Source of the DNA: Bacillus taeanensis
GTDB taxonomy: Bacteria; Bacillota; Bacilli; Bacillales; UBA6769
Assembly (NCBI RefSeq): GCF_003318295.1
Contig: NZ_QOCW01000022.1
Location: 1-64,000 of the forward strand
Direction of reading: 5' to 3'
DNA: 64,000 bases
Each line of letters starts with the position of its first letter. The first letter of the stretch is position 1. The translations under genes were made by a program, and so were the position numbers. Positions 27,281 to 37,225 of the stretch are shown one piece after another. The notes beneath the pieces were generated by a model that saw only the letters and a list, made by a program, of their open reading frames with translations, made no database searches and had not been told where the DNA came from.

Positions 27281-28027
27281 ATGAAAATAAATCATTTCAT
27301 GCGAACAAATCAGGCAAATGTGGGCTATCAATATCCGTTTAACTATAATCAGCGTTCTTATTATCCGAGAAATCGAAAAGAAAACCATACAATTAAAGTA
27401 ACAGGAAAAAGCATTTTATCAGCAAAGCCCGATCAGGCAGTCTTATCGCTTGGTATTGTGACAGAAGATATGGAAGTGCAGACGGCTCAAAAACAAAATG
27501 CGCTCATTTCAAATCAAGTGATTAACGCGCTCCATAACATGGGGATTGAAGAAGATGAAATTGAAACCGAATCATATACAATTGAACAAATGTATGATTA
27601 CCCAAATGGAGAAAAAGTATTTCGAGGTTATAAAGTAAAGCATATGCTTAAGGTTACAGTGAAAGACCTTTCTAGAGTAGGAGAAATAATCGATGCTGCT
27701 GCACAGAACGGAGCAAATGTCATAAACCAAGTTGAGTTTGAAGTTTCAGATCGTAACTATTATTACCAAGAAGCCTTAAAACAAGCTTCTCTAAATGCAA
27801 GAAAAAAAGCAGAAACGATCGCCAATTCATTAGGCTTAACGATTAATCGAATTCCATTGTGGGTGGTTGAAGAAAGCGTTCAGTTCGAAACGCCTCGTTA
27901 TCCGACACCTGTGCTGTACGCAGCAGCACCAGCTGAAGCAGCGACACCTATACAAGAAGGTGACATAAAGATCACTGCTTCTGTTCAAGCCATGTTTGAG
28001 TATGAAGGTTTTCAATCATTTGAATAA
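27281..28027 (+). CDS. SIMPL-domain (DUF541) protein
   Basis: About 248 aa from ATG 27281, chosen because GGAAGGA lies just upstream. An upstream start at 27218 lacks an SD. The core is IKVTGKSILSAKPDQAVLSLGIVTEDMEVQTAQKQN through ARKKAETIANSLGL, the SIMPL/DUF541 fold. No clear signal peptide is seen, only an N-terminal Asn/Tyr-rich stretch. Function in bacilli is unknown. Confidence 0.8.
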   Translation: MKINHFMRTNQANVGYQYPFNYNQRSYYPRNRKENHTIKVTGKSILSAKPDQAVLSLGIVTEDMEVQTAQKQNALISNQVINALHNMGIEEDEIETESYTIEQMYDYPNGEKVFRGYKVKHMLKVTVKDLSRVGEIIDAAAQNGANVINQVEFEVSDRNYYYQEALKQASLNARKKAETIANSLGLTINRIPLWVVEESVQFETPRYPTPVLYAAAPAEAATPIQEGDIKITASVQAMFEYEGFQSFE

Positions 28028-28056
28028 ATAAAGTAATAAGGATTTTTCAAACAGGT

Positions 28057-28090
28057 ATGTCTCTCAAAAGAAATGAGGGACATATTTTTT
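28057..28090 (+). terminator. Rho-independent terminator
   Basis: ATGTCTCTC / GAGGGACAT stem followed by a T-rich tract, 30 bases after the SIMPL gene. Confidence 0.75.
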
Positions 28091-28163
28091 GTGAAATGAT
28101 TAAAAATTCGCACAATGTACATATTAAAAATAGTTTCAGTTTAACATGATAAGGAGATAAAAA

Positions 28164-28448
28164 ATGAAACAAAAATTAATCATCTTAATCATAGCCATTC
28201 TTTTTTCATTAACTGTTTTATCTGCGTGTAATGTCAATCACAATAACATGATTGAGCCTGAGGACGTGAATGTTGAACTGGTTCGCTATGATCGTAATAA
28301 TGATCGAGATATGGAGATGAGAGGTAACGATCTAGATACAGACCCAAGAAATGTAGGTGATGAAGAAGATCTTGATACATTGTTTAACCTGGATGAAGAA
28401 GAGCCAGATTTATATGAAGAACCATCAGAAAAGCGGCGCGGTGAATAA
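28164..28448 (+). CDS. Small acidic lipoprotein
   Basis: 94 aa. It has a lipoprotein signal peptide with lipobox LSAC (Cys22), followed by a very Asp/Glu-rich mature chain (DEEDLDTLFNLDEEEPDLYEE). It should be anchored on the outer face of the membrane. No family was recognised. AAGGAG precedes the ATG. Confidence 0.7.
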   Translation: MKQKLIILIIAILFSLTVLSACNVNHNNMIEPEDVNVELVRYDRNNDRDMEMRGNDLDTDPRNVGDEEDLDTLFNLDEEEPDLYEEPSEKRRGE

Positions 28449-28591
28449 GTAATAAAGCTTTAAACTCATTATCTTATAGTATGAACATGAACTTTTAGAA
28501 TATGTGAGGAGATCATTACAAATAAAAAAATGGAATTGTTATCCGAACATATTTACAGGAAAACCTCAAACAATAAAAGCGTTGGAAGGTC

Positions 28592-28873
28592 ATGTCTTCT
28601 AATAAAAAAGCAAATGAGGTGTTCAACAAGGTGAACAATTTAGCTTGGATTTTTAACGTTGGACGAGGCGTTCAACAGATTCTGCAGATGTTTGGAAATA
28701 GACGAAATAATAGAGGCGGTATGATGCTTTCTTTATTAGGTTTAGGAATGGGTGCTGCGGCTTATGGAATGACAAGAAGACGCAGAAATGGCAATGCACC
28801 GCAGCCTGCTGTACAGCCAATTCGAAATATGGTTACGGTCAGACCATTTGGAAAGTATTTACAAAATAGGTAA
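28592..28873 (+). CDS. Small basic protein, YrzQ/DUF3918-like
   Basis: 93 aa. A central hydrophobic stretch MMLSLLGLGMGAAAYGMTRRRR resembles small YrzQ-type sporulation proteins, with extra N- and C-terminal basic sequence. The family call is weak. The SD is a modest GGAAGG. A terminator follows. Confidence 0.5.
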   Translation: MSSNKKANEVFNKVNNLAWIFNVGRGVQQILQMFGNRRNNRGGMMLSLLGLGMGAAAYGMTRRRRNGNAPQPAVQPIRNMVTVRPFGKYLQNR

Positions 28874-28883
28874 TTGATAAAAA

Positions 28884-28920
28884 GCGGTCCTAGTTTTCGA
28901 ACTAGGGCTGTTTGTTTTTC
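28884..28920 (+). terminator. Rho-independent terminator
   Basis: CCTAGTT-TTCG-AACTAGG stem followed by a T-rich stretch. Confidence 0.7.
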
Positions 28921-29078
28921 TAGTATTAAAATTTAGGTGTATTTATAATTTGACGAAAATTCATAAAAATGTCCCCATAAAAAGTAGAAAAAACACATTG
29001 ATATAAGAAGGGATATAAGATATAAATGAAGGTGTAAAGGGAAGAAAAAAATTGGTAGTTAAAAGTAAGGGGATAAAA

Positions 29079-30472
29079 ATGCTTGAAAAAGGATTTCAGA
29101 ATGTAATGGATAACCTTCTGAATGCGGTAGTAATTTCACATAATGAATACTCCCGCCACTTAATTTTCTAGCGAAAATTTGAAGTGGGGGTTTCTAACGT
29201 ATCGAACATTTCTGAACGCTTAACGTTAGGGGAGTTGACACATTGGCGGTCTAAATACGCCCAACTCCTCTATCCCATTGGTCTTACCTTTGGGACTTCT
29301 TTTAATAAGCCTACTGCAACATTTTCACACGTTGTGCTAGTCATGTATCACGCATCTTCGGCTTCTCTAGGCTTGAACATTTTACGCAGCAGAGCGTCTT
29401 TTCCTGCTATAACCTTATATGTTCAGTTTTCAATGAGCATGTACAAGGATGTACAACTATTATGATATCATTTATTACGTACTTGCGTTCGTCATAAATG
29501 ATGGAAATTCACCCCTCCCTACTGATTGGGCGATCGCCCTTCACATTCCTTGAGGAAGGGGTACTCTTTCCAAAAACGATAGAAACGTGCTGTTTGTAAA
29601 TTTGGCTGGGGTGGAATTGTTAGAGCATCATCACCTGAAGAGATAATCGGTCAATCATTAATGAACTTTATCCATCCAGACTTTAGACCAATTGCTAACA
29701 AACGAATTCAAAGAATTGAAGAAAATAAACAAAGTGTTGAACGTGTTGAGGGAAAATTTATTCGTATAGATGGAAAAGTGATTTATGTAGATGTGATTAG
29801 CTTTCCGACAACGTTTAATGGAAAGCCAGCCGTTCAGACGATTTTTTTAGATATTACCGAAAAGAAAAAAGCGAAACAAAGTCTAGTGGAAAAAGAAAAT
29901 CAATTACGAATATTACTCAATGCTGCTCCAGATTTTATTTGCTTTAAAGATATGGAGAGAGAAGATGGATTGAGGTAAACGAATTTGGTCTGCGCTTATT
30001 TGAACTCCAAGATGTGTCCTATTATGGAGAAAAAGATTCTGAATTAGCGGAGTACAGCCCATTTTATAAAGAGGCTCTTTTGTATTGTAAAAAATCGGAT
30101 CAAGACGTTTGGAAACAAGGAAATACGATGCGCGGGGAAGAAAGAATTCCTCAAAAGGATGGAAGAAATAAAGTTCTTGATGTTATTAAAGTTCCGCTCT
30201 ATTATTCTGATGGAAGCCGTAAAGGACTTGTCATTTTTGGTCGTGATATTACTAATCAAAAGGATGAAGAGGAAAAGCATTCTGAAAGTGAAGCAAAGTA
30301 TCGTGAGTTATTCAATAATACAAATGATGCGATCTTATTAGCCGAGGTTGAAAAACAATCTGACTACTTTCGGTTTATTGATGTCAATGAGCCGGCATGT
30401 CGGCTCTCAGAATATGATCGAAACGAACTGCTTTCAATAGTTGATTTTGATGTGACTGCTAGGATACAGTAG
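29079..30472 (+). pseudogene. Multi-PAS sensor protein, disrupted
   Basis: Translation begins MLEKGFQNVMDNLLNAVVISHN and is cut at about 29143 by the IS605-like element. Sequence resumes near 29590 with GQSLMNFIHPDFR and continues as a PAS domain ending in FLDITEKKKA. At about 29960 the frame shifts (EDGLR* versus WIEVNEFGLRLFE). A second PAS ends in IFGRDITNQK, and a third is truncated at 30472. No kinase or GGDEF output domain remains. Its PAS sequence resembles that in the intact kinase at 33406. It is clearly broken at three places. Confidence 0.8.
29143..29590 (-). mobile_element. IS200/IS605-type remnant, transposase deleted
   Basis: Read on the minus strand, it starts with AAAGAGTACCCCTTCCTCAA. 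It passes a short residual frame ending KPREAEDA* and contains GATAGAGGAGTTGGGCG, GTGTCAACTCC and GTTAGAAACCCCCACTTC, with a terminal hairpin ending in ATTCAT at 29143. About 450 bp long, it retains both ends but no transposase, like a non-autonomous derivative. The plus-strand frame at 29184-29465 is a shadow of the structured end. Confidence 0.65.
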
Positions 30473-30496
30473 ACAGTTTTTGCTAGACACGATAAA

Positions 30497-31048
30497 CTAC
30501 TTGTTTAGTCGCTTTAGGAATTCACGCATAAAACCAGGCAAGTCAGGCCAAGCATGACCAGAAACTAAATTGTCGTCCACATGAAGCGGTTCAGAAATAT
30601 ATGTAGCTCCAATGCGTTCAACCTCTGGTTTACATGCGACATAGGCTGTCATTTCACGATTTTTCAATTCATCGTGAAGCACTGTAAATACTAAGCTAGC
30701 ATGGCAAATTGCTCCAATGGGCTTGTTTTCTTTAAAGAAGTGACGCACGATTTTGGGAATGTGTTCATTTAAACGGATATATTCAGGAGCACGACCGCCT
30801 GGGATAATTAAGCCATCGTAATCAGCGGGATTAATTTCTTCAAAAGCAGCATGTGCCTCTAGTTGATAGCCTTTTTTCTCCGTATATGTATCCCAATCTT
30901 CAAAATCATGGATAACGGTATGAAGAGTCTTTTTCTCTGGAGCAGCAATCGTAACATCTAGACCTTCTTCTAAAGAGCGATAATACGGATAATAAACCTC
31001 TAGTGCTTCGACTGCATCTCCCGTTAAAATCAATACTTTTTTCGGCAT
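30497..31048 (-). CDS. DJ-1/PfpI-family protein
   Basis: 183 aa. The nucleophile elbow is IGAICHASL (Cys115). IIPGGRAPEYIR holds the oxyanion-side loop, and SGHAWPDLPGFMREFL ends the domain. Members act as glyoxalase III/deglycase-type or stress proteins; peptidase activity is not assured. The SD GGAGGAA lies upstream. The gene is monocistronic. Confidence 0.85.
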   Translation of the reverse strand: MPKKVLILTGDAVEALEVYYPYYRSLEEGLDVTIAAPEKKTLHTVIHDFEDWDTYTEKKGYQLEAHAAFEEINPADYDGLIIPGGRAPEYIRLNEHIPKIVRHFFKENKPIGAICHASLVFTVLHDELKNREMTAYVACKPEVERIGATYISEPLHVDDNLVSGHAWPDLPGFMREFLKRLNK

Positions 31049-31788
31049 ACAAATTCCTCCATTTAAATAAATTCACATTTTACTTAATACCCTTATCTTT
31101 CATTTTCGAATCCTTTTATTATCTGTTTTTAAAAAGATTAACGGAAAATGAACTTAGTAATTGTAATTTGTTAGATAAGTGCTTTAATTAAAAGTTTTGT
31201 CATTTTTAAGAAATAGAACAAAAATTGCTCCACTCATCAACCAATCAGTGCAGCTAAAGCTCTACTCTCGCATGAAGGTTCAGCAGTCGCTGAGATTTAT
31301 AAGGAGGCAAAACGAGTAAAAGCGAATAAGGTCGTTATTTTCCGTTATTCAAATATATATTTCTATCATCGACCTGTTCAATAGAATCACTGCAGCAATA
31401 CAACATTTGTTTTTTCTCATTAACCGTTCAATCTTTTCTATCGGCTTTTTTCCATTTCCGTTCAAAATTAGTGGAACTGGAAAGTTTAATAGATCTTGCA
31501 TAACAAAAAGGATTAATGTGGTTTGAAGCAATAATAATCATTCATCTGCCAAACTATCAATTATGTTAAATTTTCTCGAAAATGCTCGATTGAAAACAAT
31601 TATTATAAAAAATATCATAAATTAACAAATTATTAAACAATAATGATTATAGTATTTTAAATTTTCTTATTTTTTAGAAAAATAACTTGCGGAATGTAGA
31701 ATGTAAATTTATAATAAAATTCACAATCGTGATCATTTTTGAACAAATTTTAACAAAACTGATTGAGAAGGAGGGGAAATTTAACATC
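31049..31788. other. 740-bp region without a clear gene
   Basis: AT-rich. A plus-strand stretch near 31243-31360 reads ISAAKALLSHEGSAVAEIYK, which looks protein-like but has stops on both sides and no recognisable family, so it may be a gene fragment. The rest shows no convincing feature until the SD of the DeoR gene (AAGGAGGGG at 31768-31776). Confidence 0.35.
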
Positions 31789-32565
31789 ATGATTCCAGAA
31801 AAAAGGCAGGTTGCGATCCTAGAATTACTTAAGCTAAAGAAGATGGTCAGTATAGAAGACATTGTGAAGGAGCTTAATATTTCGGGAATGACGGCGCGCA
31901 GGGATTTAAATCACATTGAAAAGAGTAGCAATCTTATTGTAAGGGTTCGAGGAGGTGCTAAATTAGTAGAAAATTCACCTGAAGCAAATTCAAGCTATTT
32001 AAATGATCGATTTCAACAGCAGTATTGCAGACACAGAGCGGAAAAAGCGGCGATTGGGAAAAAAGCGGCTTCGCTAATAGAAGATAATGAAACAATCCTG
32101 ATTGACGCAGGTTCAACTACATTCCATTTTGCCAGACATTTGGACGGAAAAAATATAACTGCGATTGTGACCGCTGCCAATATCGCAGAAGAATTAGAAG
32201 GTCGAGAGGGAATTTCGACGATCTTAACAGGCGGCATATTTCGTTCCAGAGTGACTACATTGCTTAATCCACTTTCGGCGAATATTTTAACACAATTTTA
32301 TGCAGATAAGGTGTTTATGGGCGTAACTGGTATTTCAGCGAGTCATGGTTTTATGTGCCATGATTTTTTGGAGGCTGATGTTAAGAAAATCCTTCTCCAA
32401 TCTGGTAAGGCGGTTTACTGGTTGGCAGATTCCTCCAAACTAAACAAGGTAAGTACTATCCAAATTGCTGATTGGCAGCCTCATTATTGGCTGATAACAG
32501 ATGATGGTATTGATGTGGAAATAAAGGAGGAACTGGGTTCAAAATGTAGATTAATCATAGCTTAA
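31789..32565 (+). CDS. DeoR-family transcriptional regulator
   Basis: About 258 aa from ATG 31789, after AAGGAGGGG. The N-terminal HTH reads EKRQVAILELLKLKKMVSIEDIVKELNISGMTARRDL. The C-terminal sensor domain of the DeoR/GlpR type (ETILIDAGSTTFHFARHL, DKVFMGVTGIS, VYWLADSSKL) binds phosphorylated sugars. It sits 17 bases before a decayed phosphofructokinase gene, so it probably controlled a small sugar operon now lost. Confidence 0.85.
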   Translation: MIPEKRQVAILELLKLKKMVSIEDIVKELNISGMTARRDLNHIEKSSNLIVRVRGGAKLVENSPEANSSYLNDRFQQQYCRHRAEKAAIGKKAASLIEDNETILIDAGSTTFHFARHLDGKNITAIVTAANIAEELEGREGISTILTGGIFRSRVTTLLNPLSANILTQFYADKVFMGVTGISASHGFMCHDFLEADVKKILLQSGKAVYWLADSSKLNKVSTIQIADWQPHYWLITDDGIDVEIKEELGSKCRLIIA

Positions 32566-32582
32566 GAGAGGTGATAAATCGT

Positions 32583-33298
32583 TGAAGCATACTGTCGGGA
32601 GGACCAACGCCAGTTATTAATATGACACTGCGTGGAGCAGTAGAGGAAGCTTACAAAACGGAGAAAATTGATCAGATCTATGGGATGAGAAACGGACTTG
32701 AGGGTCTTCTCGGTAAAGGGATTATTTCATTACACGAGAATATGAAAGCGATTACGAAATCATCTGAACAGCCGGGGGCAATCCTTGGTAGATCAAGATA
32801 CTCACCGAGCGAGAAAGAGTTTAAGGAAATCCTTCAATTCCTCGAAGAAGAGAATATAGAGATTTTTTGTTACATAGGGGGAAACGGCTCTTCCCGTACA
32901 GTAGCAGAGCTTCATCGACGCTCTGTAGCAGCCGGAAAAAATATACGTTTGTTCGTTCATATTCCAAAGACAATTGATAATGATTTATCTGGAACGGATC
33001 GATTAGAAGCTTATCAGCTTGGCAAGAAAGCTGTCCGCTATGCTCTTGAAGGTTACTCTGGGGGGAATGGTTGGATTGAACCGAATTTCTAATGAACAGT
33101 ATCAATGTACCATCCAATGGACTGACTTATCGAAAAACGCCGGCCTTGAAAAGTCGTTCCCTCTGCAAAATAATTTTACAATTTCATACAAGAAAATATG
33201 ATTGACCATTTTGGGGAATTCCTTTTCGATTTAACTCATGAAAAACGCCGATGTTTAAACCAGATTTTATCTAATTATCCAATCACTCAAGAAATATA
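32583..33298 (+). pseudogene. 6-phosphofructokinase-like gene, multiply frameshifted
   Basis: GGPTPVINMTLRGAVEEAY, YIGGNGSSRTVAEL and HIPKTIDNDLSGTD are the nucleotide- and sugar-binding motifs of phosphofructokinases (PPi-type-like branch). The N-terminus is out of frame with the SD. A run of six G at about 33060 shifts the frame from ALEGYSGG into MVGLNRIS. A third shift near 33180 separates the tail, which ends at TAG 33296-33298. The gene cannot make a full enzyme. Confidence 0.75.
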
Positions 33299-33405
33299 GG
33301 GCTTTTTTCAATATTTCCGTAGCATTTTTCGTGAGAAAGGTGCTCAAATATTTCGTACCCTGCTTTCATTTGTACATTAACATCAAATAGAGGAGGGAAT
33401 ATTAG

Positions 33406-35877
33406 ATGATAACCAAAGAATTCTTCATTAACCTTTCTATTTTTACTTTCCTGGTTAGTATGGCTATAGGTATTCGAATTTTTGTAATACATAAAAATTT
33501 TAAGTTTTACCATTTGTTTATAGGATTATATGCAGGTAGTGTTGCTGCTATCTTGATGTTCTTCCCGGTTACATACAATGGGTGGATCTTTGATCTTCGG
33601 GCTGCCCCTTTCATACTTTCGTTTGTTTACTTTGGTCGTATTGCTGGATGGATTACAACCATTTTCATTTGCATTAGCATAGCGTACCATTACATAGGAG
33701 GTCATCATTGGATACGAGGCGAACTTTTGTTTTTTGGAACAGCTCTTTTATTCACTGTGTTCAAAACTTATTTCCCAAACCTTCATCCCTTAAAAAATGT
33801 TTTTCTTTATCTGATTGGTCTTATGAGTGTTCATATTTTTCTAGTCACATTCTTTTCTTCTTTAAAACTATCTATTGCTTTTGAAATGACACGTGTATTA
33901 TGCCTTTTTATTGGACTGTTAATGGGCATTTTTCTTATGGAATCTTACCAAAAATTGTATCGATTAACACAGGATTTATCGAAATTGAATCAATCATTAA
34001 CAGAATCAAAACAAGAACTAAGGGATACAGTGCGTGAACAACAAGGTGTTATTTTTAAGTTTAAAAAGGTGAATGAACGTTTTATCTATACCTTATTTGA
34101 CGGACAGTTAGCTCATCAATTAGGCATTAAACCTCAACATATAATAGGTAAGACAACGACCGTGTTTAAAAGGTTCTTGTCAGTAAGTACACTTCAACAA
34201 GTATTGGTCTATTATGAACGCGCGTGGAAAGGAGAAAGTGTAACGTTTGAAATGACATCGGTTTATGATAGGTCGTTCATTGTTGCCCTGCGGCCTCTTT
34301 TACGGAATGGACAAGAAGTTGTTGAAATAGTCGGTTCAATCGTAGATATAACGGCGTTGAAGAGAGTAGAAGAGGAATTATGGGCGACCAAAGAACGACT
34401 GAAGTCATTCATTAATCATAATACAGATGCTATCATTATATTTGATTTAAAAGGGCATATTTTACAAGCTAATAAAGCTTATGAGGAGATATTTGGCTGG
34501 TCAGCACAAGAAATTTTAGGTGTAAAATTACCTTGTGTACCAGACTTTTTAATGGATCAAGCTCAAGAAACCATTCAAAAGATTATATTTGGAGAACCTG
34601 CCATAACTAAGAGAGAAACGGTTAGACAACGAAAAGATGGAAGTCTTATCGATATAAGTATGACACTTTCACCTATTCTGGATTCAAAGAGAAATGTGAT
34701 TGCTTTATCAGCAATCTATAGAGACATTACTGAAAGAAAACAAGTAGAAAGAGAACTCCATCAATTACATCAACAATTAAAGGAAAGTGAGATGAAATAC
34801 CGTGTTCTATTTGAACAGGCAGCTGATGCTGTATACTTAGTGGAATTGAATGAGGATCGATATCCAGCTCGATTACTGGAAGTCAATCCAGTTGGATGTG
34901 AAAGATTTGACTGCAGCAGAGAAGAACTTCTCTCGATGCCATATGCCGATATTGTTCCTCAAAATTCTACCATGCTCAAAAGAAGTGTAGAAAAAATCAG
35001 AGAAGGAAAACGTTCTTTCACTTTACAAGACGAATTTGTCTTTAAAAAAACAGGCAAAAAAATAAATAATGAGTTTAGTGTTCGTGTTTTTAACTTGAAT
35101 GGAAAGGAAGTTATACTGCTTATTTCTCGAGATATCACGGAACGGTTAAAAACAGAAGAATTATTACGGAAATCGGAGAAGCTTGCTGTCGTAGGAAAAT
35201 TAGCTACAGCGATTGCTCATGAAATTCGAAATCCTTTAACGTCTATTAAAGGATTTATGCAATTACTAAAATCAACAGAAAATAAGGACATTCAGTGTTA
35301 TGTAGAGGTGATGTTACTGGAGATCGAACAAATAGAAGATATTACGAATGAGTTTATGTCAGTAGCCAAGCCGCAGGCTGTGAAAATGTATCCTAATGAT
35401 TTGCAGCTATTAGTAGAACAGATTGTAACACTGTTTCAATCTCAAGCGACGATGAATAATGTAAAAATTAGAAGAGAATTTGAATCCGACATTCCTTTGA
35501 TTCCTTGTGAAAAGAACCAGTTAAAACAAGTGTTTATCAATATTATGAAAAATGCGATTGAAGCGATGCCGGCGGGAGGAGAAATTTTAGTCCAAATCAA
35601 TAAACTTAATGATCATCAAGTAAATATTCGTTTTACTGATCAAGGGTGTGGGATTCCACCAGAACGTATTCCATATCTCGGTGAACCGTTTTATAGTATT
35701 AAAGAAGAAGGAATCGGCTTAGGATTAACGATCTGTTATAAAATTGTTGAAACACTTCAAGGGAAGATTGTTATTGAAAGTGAAGTTGATAAAGGAACGA
35801 CAGTTGATGTCGTACTTCCTATCTATCCTCTTCAAAATCAAAGCATTCATTCATTGTCAGGTTCTGGTGAAAGGTAA
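33406..35877 (+). CDS. Multi-PAS sensor histidine kinase, sporulation-kinase-like
   Basis: 823 aa. The N-terminal membrane region has five to six spans (residues 1-190), as in 5TM sensor kinases. A coiled coil, a weak PAS, two clearer PAS domains (FINHNTDAIIIFDLKG, about 340-450; YRVLFEQAADAVYLVE, about 465-585), HisKA with H605 in AIAHEIRNPLTS, and an HATPase follow, with N in NIMKNAIEA and glycine boxes DQGCGIPPE and GIGLGLTICYKIV. No response regulator is adjacent. Orphan kinases of this build in bacilli (KinA-E) feed the Spo0F/Spo0A phosphorelay, which is the likely but unproven role. SD GGAGGG. Confidence 0.85.
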   Translation: MITKEFFINLSIFTFLVSMAIGIRIFVIHKNFKFYHLFIGLYAGSVAAILMFFPVTYNGWIFDLRAAPFILSFVYFGRIAGWITTIFICISIAYHYIGGHHWIRGELLFFGTALLFTVFKTYFPNLHPLKNVFLYLIGLMSVHIFLVTFFSSLKLSIAFEMTRVLCLFIGLLMGIFLMESYQKLYRLTQDLSKLNQSLTESKQELRDTVREQQGVIFKFKKVNERFIYTLFDGQLAHQLGIKPQHIIGKTTTVFKRFLSVSTLQQVLVYYERAWKGESVTFEMTSVYDRSFIVALRPLLRNGQEVVEIVGSIVDITALKRVEEELWATKERLKSFINHNTDAIIIFDLKGHILQANKAYEEIFGWSAQEILGVKLPCVPDFLMDQAQETIQKIIFGEPAITKRETVRQRKDGSLIDISMTLSPILDSKRNVIALSAIYRDITERKQVERELHQLHQQLKESEMKYRVLFEQAADAVYLVELNEDRYPARLLEVNPVGCERFDCSREELLSMPYADIVPQNSTMLKRSVEKIREGKRSFTLQDEFVFKKTGKKINNEFSVRVFNLNGKEVILLISRDITERLKTEELLRKSEKLAVVGKLATAIAHEIRNPLTSIKGFMQLLKSTENKDIQCYVEVMLLEIEQIEDITNEFMSVAKPQAVKMYPNDLQLLVEQIVTLFQSQATMNNVKIRREFESDIPLIPCEKNQLKQVFINIMKNAIEAMPAGGEILVQINKLNDHQVNIRFTDQGCGIPPERIPYLGEPFYSIKEEGIGLGLTICYKIVETLQGKIVIESEVDKGTTVDVVLPIYPLQNQSIHSLSGSGER

Positions 35878-35934
35878 TTTCAAAAAACATAGAATATGAA
35901 GTTTCTGCTAGCTTACTGATTATGCTACATGTCA

Positions 35935-36133
35935 AACAGTTTATCAATGAATTCTTTTTGATTTTGGGCAGACTTCACTTTTTGGTGGATTTGCCCTTTT
36001 TTCATCCTATGTCTTATTGAAGTGACAGTTTCATACGTTTCAAATCCCAGAATGGAGCGTACTCTTTTCTTAATGAAATGATGATCTTGTTCTACGATAT
36101 TATTGAGGTATGTTCCGTGTCTATTTAAAAATT
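35935..36133 (-). mobile_element. IS6-family transposase C-terminal fragment
   Basis: On the minus strand an open stretch encodes RHGTYLNNIVEQDHHFIKK, RVRSILGFETYETVTSI, and ends QNQKEFIDKLF-DM*. The NIVEQDHHFIKKRVR motif is diagnostic of IS6/IS240-type DDE transposases and includes the catalytic glutamate region. Only about 66 codons remain, without start or terminal repeats. Confidence 0.8.
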
Positions 36134-36228
36134 CAAAAATAAAGGTAAGCTGTATTATACATGGTTAATATAACTTACCTTTTGATAAAAATTTAACTAA
36201 ATAAAATAATTTTTTTGTTTTAATTGTT

Positions 36229-37083
36229 TTACGAATCTTTTAATATACCCTCTAAATCTTCGTCTTTGATGTTAATGTCAGCTTCTTTTTGAAGGTTGGA
36301 AATCACTTCGTTCATTGGCTTAGCCTTTTTAAATTTTAGTTCTTTTTCAATTCTATCTTTGCTGTCTTCGAATTTGTTTGTTTTCTTATCCGTTACTTTA
36401 ATAATGTGATAACCGTATTTTGTTTTCACAAGGTCACTTACCTTATTGACGTCAAGTGAAAATGCAACATTGTCGAATTCAGGAACCATGTTCCCTTTTA
36501 TAAAGTACCCAAGGTCTCCGCCTTTGTCTTTTGAACCAGGATCGATTGAATATTCACTAGCAAGTTTAGAAAAATCCCCACCTTTATCAAGGTTTTCCTT
36601 GACTTCTTTTGCTGTTTTTTCATCCTTGACAAGAATGTGACTTGCTTTAATTTCTACTTTATACTTGTCCTCAAATTCTTTTTTGATTTCTTCTTCAGAA
36701 ACTTTAACTCCGTCTGTTGCAGCTTTTTCAGCCAATAACTCTCGTTTAACAAGATTGTTAAATACTTTTTCATCATTAATTCCCTGTTGCTTAAGAGCTT
36801 GCTTTAAGCCATCTTTACCACCAAATTGTTTCTCATAATCTTTGACTTTGGCATCAATCTCTTTATCTGTTACTTTATATTCTTTTTCAAGAAGCATGAT
36901 ATCAATCATTTGTCTTAAGACTTTGTCACCAGCTTGAGTTTTTAATTCGTTGTAAAACTCTTCTTTGGTAATTTCCCCAGCTTTGGATTGAACAATTATA
37001 TCTGAATTGACATCACCTGGATTACAAGCAGAAAGAGTAAGGACTCCAGCTGCTATTCCAAGGGAAGATAACCATTTTTTCAT
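36229..37083 (-). CDS. prsA: PrsA foldase lipoprotein (parvulin PPIase)
   Basis: 284 aa. A lipoprotein signal peptide with lipobox LSAC (Cys20) is followed by a SurA-like N-terminal helical region. The parvulin domain (IKASHILVKDEKTAKEVKENL ... LGYFIKGNMVPEFDNVAFSL ... VKTKYGYHIIKVTDK, about residues 134-225) and a C-terminal helix complete it. PrsA folds secreted proteins outside the membrane and limits amylase-type exoenzyme yield. Its place beside a locus of large secreted glycosidases is suggestive, but a shared operon is not seen. Confidence 0.9.
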   Translation of the reverse strand: MKKWLSSLGIAAGVLTLSACNPGDVNSDIIVQSKAGEITKEEFYNELKTQAGDKVLRQMIDIMLLEKEYKVTDKEIDAKVKDYEKQFGGKDGLKQALKQQGINDEKVFNNLVKRELLAEKAATDGVKVSEEEIKKEFEDKYKVEIKASHILVKDEKTAKEVKENLDKGGDFSKLASEYSIDPGSKDKGGDLGYFIKGNMVPEFDNVAFSLDVNKVSDLVKTKYGYHIIKVTDKKTNKFEDSKDRIEKELKFKKAKPMNEVISNLQKEADINIKDEDLEGILKDS

Positions 37084-37225
37084 ACAAGAACACTCCCATT
37101 ATAGTTAATAAGTTTAGACAATGTCTACTCTTGTGATTTCAGTTTGGAATTCTTCTTTTCAAAATTAAACAAACCTCACTATTACAAATCTCTTATTGTC
37201 ATTCTTAATCTGTCTCTATCAAATG

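Noticed and set aside
29184-29465. A 93-aa plus-strand coding frame
   Set aside because: It lies entirely inside the structured end of the IS605-type remnant, on the opposite strand, with no SD.
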